DNA from: Verrucomicrobiales bacterium
Lineage (GTDB): Bacteria; Verrucomicrobiota; Verrucomicrobiia; Limisphaerales; UBA9464
Reading direction: 5' to 3'
NCBI GenBank assembly: GCA_016793645.1
Contig: JAEUHD010000240.1
Location: 1-52,244 of the forward strand
Length of the DNA stretch: 52,244 nt
Under the pieces are notes generated by a model that saw nothing but the letters and a program-made list of their open reading frames with translations, searched no databases and was not told the origin of the DNA. Below are positions 50,256 to 52,244 of this stretch, in pieces. The number at the start of each line of letters is the position of its first letter. Position 1 is the stretch's first letter. The position numbers and the translations under genes were made by a program.

Positions 50256-52244
50256 CTATTCGGCGGACACGGGGGAACCCGCCGACACCTTGAGACGCAG
50301 GAAACGGTGGCGTCCGTCCCCGATGGCCACGGTGTCGCGCACCGTGATGATTGTCCGGCCATTCTCGAGGACCTCCCCAATCGTCACCACCGGTGCCGGA
50401 TTCCAGGTGATCAGATCTTCGCTCACCTCGACCACGGCATCCGGTCCGACGGTTCCGGGGTAGGTGAGGGTCAGATACTCTTCTCCCTGAATGGCGATGT
50501 GGCTCGCCGCGAGCGCGGGGGCCTGACCCTGGCCCGACGTCATCGCGTCGGCCGGCGGCCGGATCCCGAAGGTCGCGACCCTGGACGTGGGCGCAGCGGG
50601 CGCGCCTGGCGTCGCCAGGGACTCCAGGCGAACGAAGTCATACGTAATCCAGGGCTGGATGCCCGTGTCCCAGGGGCCGGTGCGGACAAACTCGATGCTG
50701 TTCGCTCCGGCGATGGCACCGACGTCCGTGGCGGTGAATTCAACCCACGCGTTGGACCGCTGCGTGAAGCGCCCGGAGAAGATGACGGTTTGAGTTCCGG
50801 CACCGCTCCGGAAGCGCGCCACCATGTCGTGGGTTCCAAATCCCGGCACCAGCTTGCCGCCGGAGATCGCGCCGGCGGTCGGGAATTCGAAACTGAGTCG
50901 GAGTCGTGCACCCGCCGCCACCTGGCTTGCGGTGAGGATGAAGTGGAAACGATTGGTCGTGTCCCCCATCGCGTGGTCGTGCTCCCAGGCGGAGGTGGGT
51001 TCGTCGTTGGGGACATTGAGAACGGCGGTGAGTCCATTGAAGCCCACGGGGTAGACGCCCTTGAAGTAGAAGTCATCGTCCGCGGCCGGGTTTGTTGCCG
51101 ATACGTACAGGGGATCGCCGGGCAGGCGCGTCACCGCACCGGGGATGACATCATTCCGGTAGTTGGGCGGGGAGAACTCCGAATAGTTGGAGTAAATGCT
51201 CACGTTGGAGGGGGCGTCCTCCCCGATCTTCCACACGTTGCGGGCCGCCCCGGGAGCGTCCGCGACGTCGAGGACCACGACGGTGAATTGAAGGGTGGCG
51301 CTCAGCGGGGGAGTGCCGTTGTCGGTAACCTTGACGGTCACCGGATTGGTGGATGGCCCCTGCGTCTCACTCGGGATCCACGTGACCAGCCCGCCCAGGG
51401 GTGAAACCGCCAATCCCTCGGGACCGCTGACCAGGGAATAGGTGAGGACGTTGGCCGGAACGTCGGCGTCCGATGCCACGAGGGGCATGGACCAGGGAGT
51501 CAGTTCGGGAATCGTCTGCAGGGCCAGGGGGGCGAAGGTGGGTGCGGTATTGGCCGCGCCTCCGAGGGATTCCAGGCGGACCACGTCATATTCCAGCCAG
51601 TAGGATGTATTCGCCGCCGCGGGCCCGGTGCGGACCAATTCGATTGTGTTTGGACCGGCCGTTGCCCCTACGGTCGTCGCGAGAAACTCCACGGTGGCGT
51701 CCGTGGGCTGGGTCAGTCGCTGTGAGAACAGCGTGGCGGTTGCTCCGGAGCCGTTCCGAAACCGCACCACGAAATCGTGCGTGCCAAATCCGGAGACCCC
51801 CACTCCGTTCACCGCGGTGCCGGCGGTGGCGAGTTCAAACCGAAGTCGGAATCGTGACCCTGCCGCCACCTGGACCGGGGTCAGGATGAAGTGGAACCGC
51901 TTCACGGGGTCTCCGAGGGTATGGGCGCGCTCCCAGGCCGAGGACGGCTCGTCGAACGGCACGGATCGTGCCGCGGTCAGACCGTTGAAGCCCGCCGGGT
52001 AGTTGCCGGAAAAATAGAAGTCGTCATCGGCACCCGGATTGGTATTGGCCACATATTCCGGATCGCCGGGCAGTCGAGTGACGAATCCGGGCGCCGGGTC
52101 CGTCCTGCCGTTCTGGAGTGAGAATTCCGCAAAGGTTGCGGGAGCGGTGGTTCCGGGAGGGGAATCGACCCCGATCTGCCACAGGGTCCGGGTGGCCTGC
52201 GGGGCGTCGGGGACCTCGAGCACGATCACCGTGAACTGCTGGGT
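50256..52244 (-). CDS. Secreted repeat protein with two copies of the shared module (5' end beyond window)
   Basis: This is the C-terminal 662 residues of a larger gene. The frame stays open to the right edge, where TQQFTVIVLEV repeats a later strand LQFTVVVLDV, so the Met near the edge is not the start. The visible order is: end of an Ig-like domain, module copy (about residues 14-225 of the visible part), a putative Ig/cadherin-like domain with SDADVPANVLTYSLVSGPEG and GLVTWIPSE, second module copy, then a beta-rich tail (EEYLTLTYPGTVG). The tail resembles that of the gingipain-like protein at 22438 (RYLSLTYSKPEP). Signal peptide and N-terminus are outside the window. Function unknown; likely an extracellular adhesin or polysaccharide-binding protein. 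Confidence 0.8.
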   Translation of the reverse strand, partial: TQQFTVIVLEVPDAPQATRTLWQIGVDSPPGTTAPATFAEFSLQNGRTDPAPGFVTRLPGDPEYVANTNPGADDDFYFSGNYPAGFNGLTAARSVPFDEPSSAWERAHTLGDPVKRFHFILTPVQVAAGSRFRLRFELATAGTAVNGVGVSGFGTHDFVVRFRNGSGATATLFSQRLTQPTDATVEFLATTVGATAGPNTIELVRTGPAAANTSYWLEYDVVRLESLGGAANTAPTFAPLALQTIPELTPWSMPLVASDADVPANVLTYSLVSGPEGLAVSPLGGLVTWIPSETQGPSTNPVTVKVTDNGTPPLSATLQFTVVVLDVADAPGAARNVWKIGEDAPSNVSIYSNYSEFSPPNYRNDVIPGAVTRLPGDPLYVSATNPAADDDFYFKGVYPVGFNGLTAVLNVPNDEPTSAWEHDHAMGDTTNRFHFILTASQVAAGARLRLSFEFPTAGAISGGKLVPGFGTHDMVARFRSGAGTQTVIFSGRFTQRSNAWVEFTATDVGAIAGANSIEFVRTGPWDTGIQPWITYDFVRLESLATPGAPAAPTSRVATFGIRPPADAMTSGQGQAPALAASHIAIQGEEYLTLTYPGTVGPDAVVEVSEDLITWNPAPVVTIGEVLENGRTIITVRDTVAIGDGRHRFLRLKVSAGSPVSAE
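50618..51245 (-). repeat. Shared secreted module, copy 4
   Basis: This is the second copy in the right-edge gene, running from NVWKIGEDA to FVRLESLA. Motifs present are YSEFSPPNY, PGAVTRLPGDPLY, ADDDFYFKGVYPVGFNGL, EPTSAWEHDH, NRFHFILT, FGTHDMVARFRSGAG and IEFVRTGP. Confidence 0.85.
51565..52195 (-). repeat. Shared secreted module, copy 3
   Basis: This is the first visible copy in the right-edge gene, running from TLWQIGVDS to VVRLESLGG. Motifs present are AEFSLQNG, PGFVTRLPGDPEY, ADDDFYFSGNYPAGFNGL, EPSSAWERAH, KRFHFIL, FGTHDFVVRFRNGSG and IELVRTGP. It is closest to copy 1 by eye in the GNYPAGFNGL block. Confidence 0.85.

Noticed and set aside
52227..52229. An initiator codon near the right edge for the repeat protein
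   Set aside because: The frame continues to the edge and the residues before it match the strand that precedes the second module, so the gene is cut by the window.
1..52244. CRISPR array, insertion sequence, prophage, tRNA or rRNA
   Set aside because: No regularly spaced repeats, transposase or integrase motifs, or tRNA/rRNA signatures were seen on either strand.

Overview
The window is a 52 kb piece of a GC-rich chromosome that looks like a member of the Verrucomicrobiota, most likely the Limisphaerales/Pedosphaera side. The clues are a DUF1800/DUF1501 pair of exported proteins, large secreted proteins built from thrombospondin-type-3-like calcium repeats, a Rho factor with a long Gly/Pro-rich N-terminal region, cysteine-poor ribosomal proteins L33 and S18, and a DksA-like protein without its zinc finger. 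The assignment rests on gene content only. I saw no phage, insertion sequence, CRISPR array, rRNA or tRNA. It reads as ordinary chromosome, densely coded on both strands, with one gene cut at each edge.

Left part (1-15.1 kb). After a truncated dinB (minus) and a secreted FG-GAP protein (plus) comes a long run of minus-strand genes. In transcription order these are a triple fusion (YwlE-type phosphatase + RpiB + GlyA); a permuted ATP-grasp protein, an alpha-E protein, a 6-phosphofructokinase and a giant transglutaminase/DUF2126 protein; a secreted alpha/beta-hydrolase; and a Tat-exported Mn-type superoxide dismutase. The ATP-grasp/alpha-E/transglutaminase trio is a recurrent bacterial neighbourhood predicted to make or modify a peptide-like product. 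Here a phosphofructokinase sits inside it.

Middle part (15.4-31.1 kb) is devoted to exported proteins: the 1701-residue DUF1800 protein with its DUF1501 partner, a gingipain-fold-like protein, a DUF4331-TPR-HupE set on the minus strand, and a glucoamylase-like (GH144-type) enzyme. A module of about 210 residues that I cannot assign to a named family occurs in the DUF1800 protein, in the gingipain-like protein, and twice in the truncated gene at the right edge.

Right part (31.1-52.2 kb) is mostly housekeeping. It holds a possible sigma-54-driven small RNA before a tandem-ACT protein, rho, an Lhr-type helicase, a BamE-like lipoprotein with an FtsB/DivIC-like protein, a ferredoxin-reductase-like flavoprotein, gcvT-gcvH, NYN and S4 RNA-binding proteins, and a zinc block: znuA-znuC-znuB-fur-type regulator, preceded by DksA-like, L33 and S18 genes whose products lack zinc-binding cysteines. 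A sugar ABC-transporter operon (binding protein, ATPase, unusual permease) leads into a sialidase, and the right edge carries the secreted two-copy repeat protein.

The observations most worth following are the phosphatase-RpiB-GlyA fusion, the shared secreted module, the candidate small RNA at 31293-31370, the zinc-independent protein cluster beside the zinc transporter, and the sugar permease with an inserted extracytoplasmic domain.
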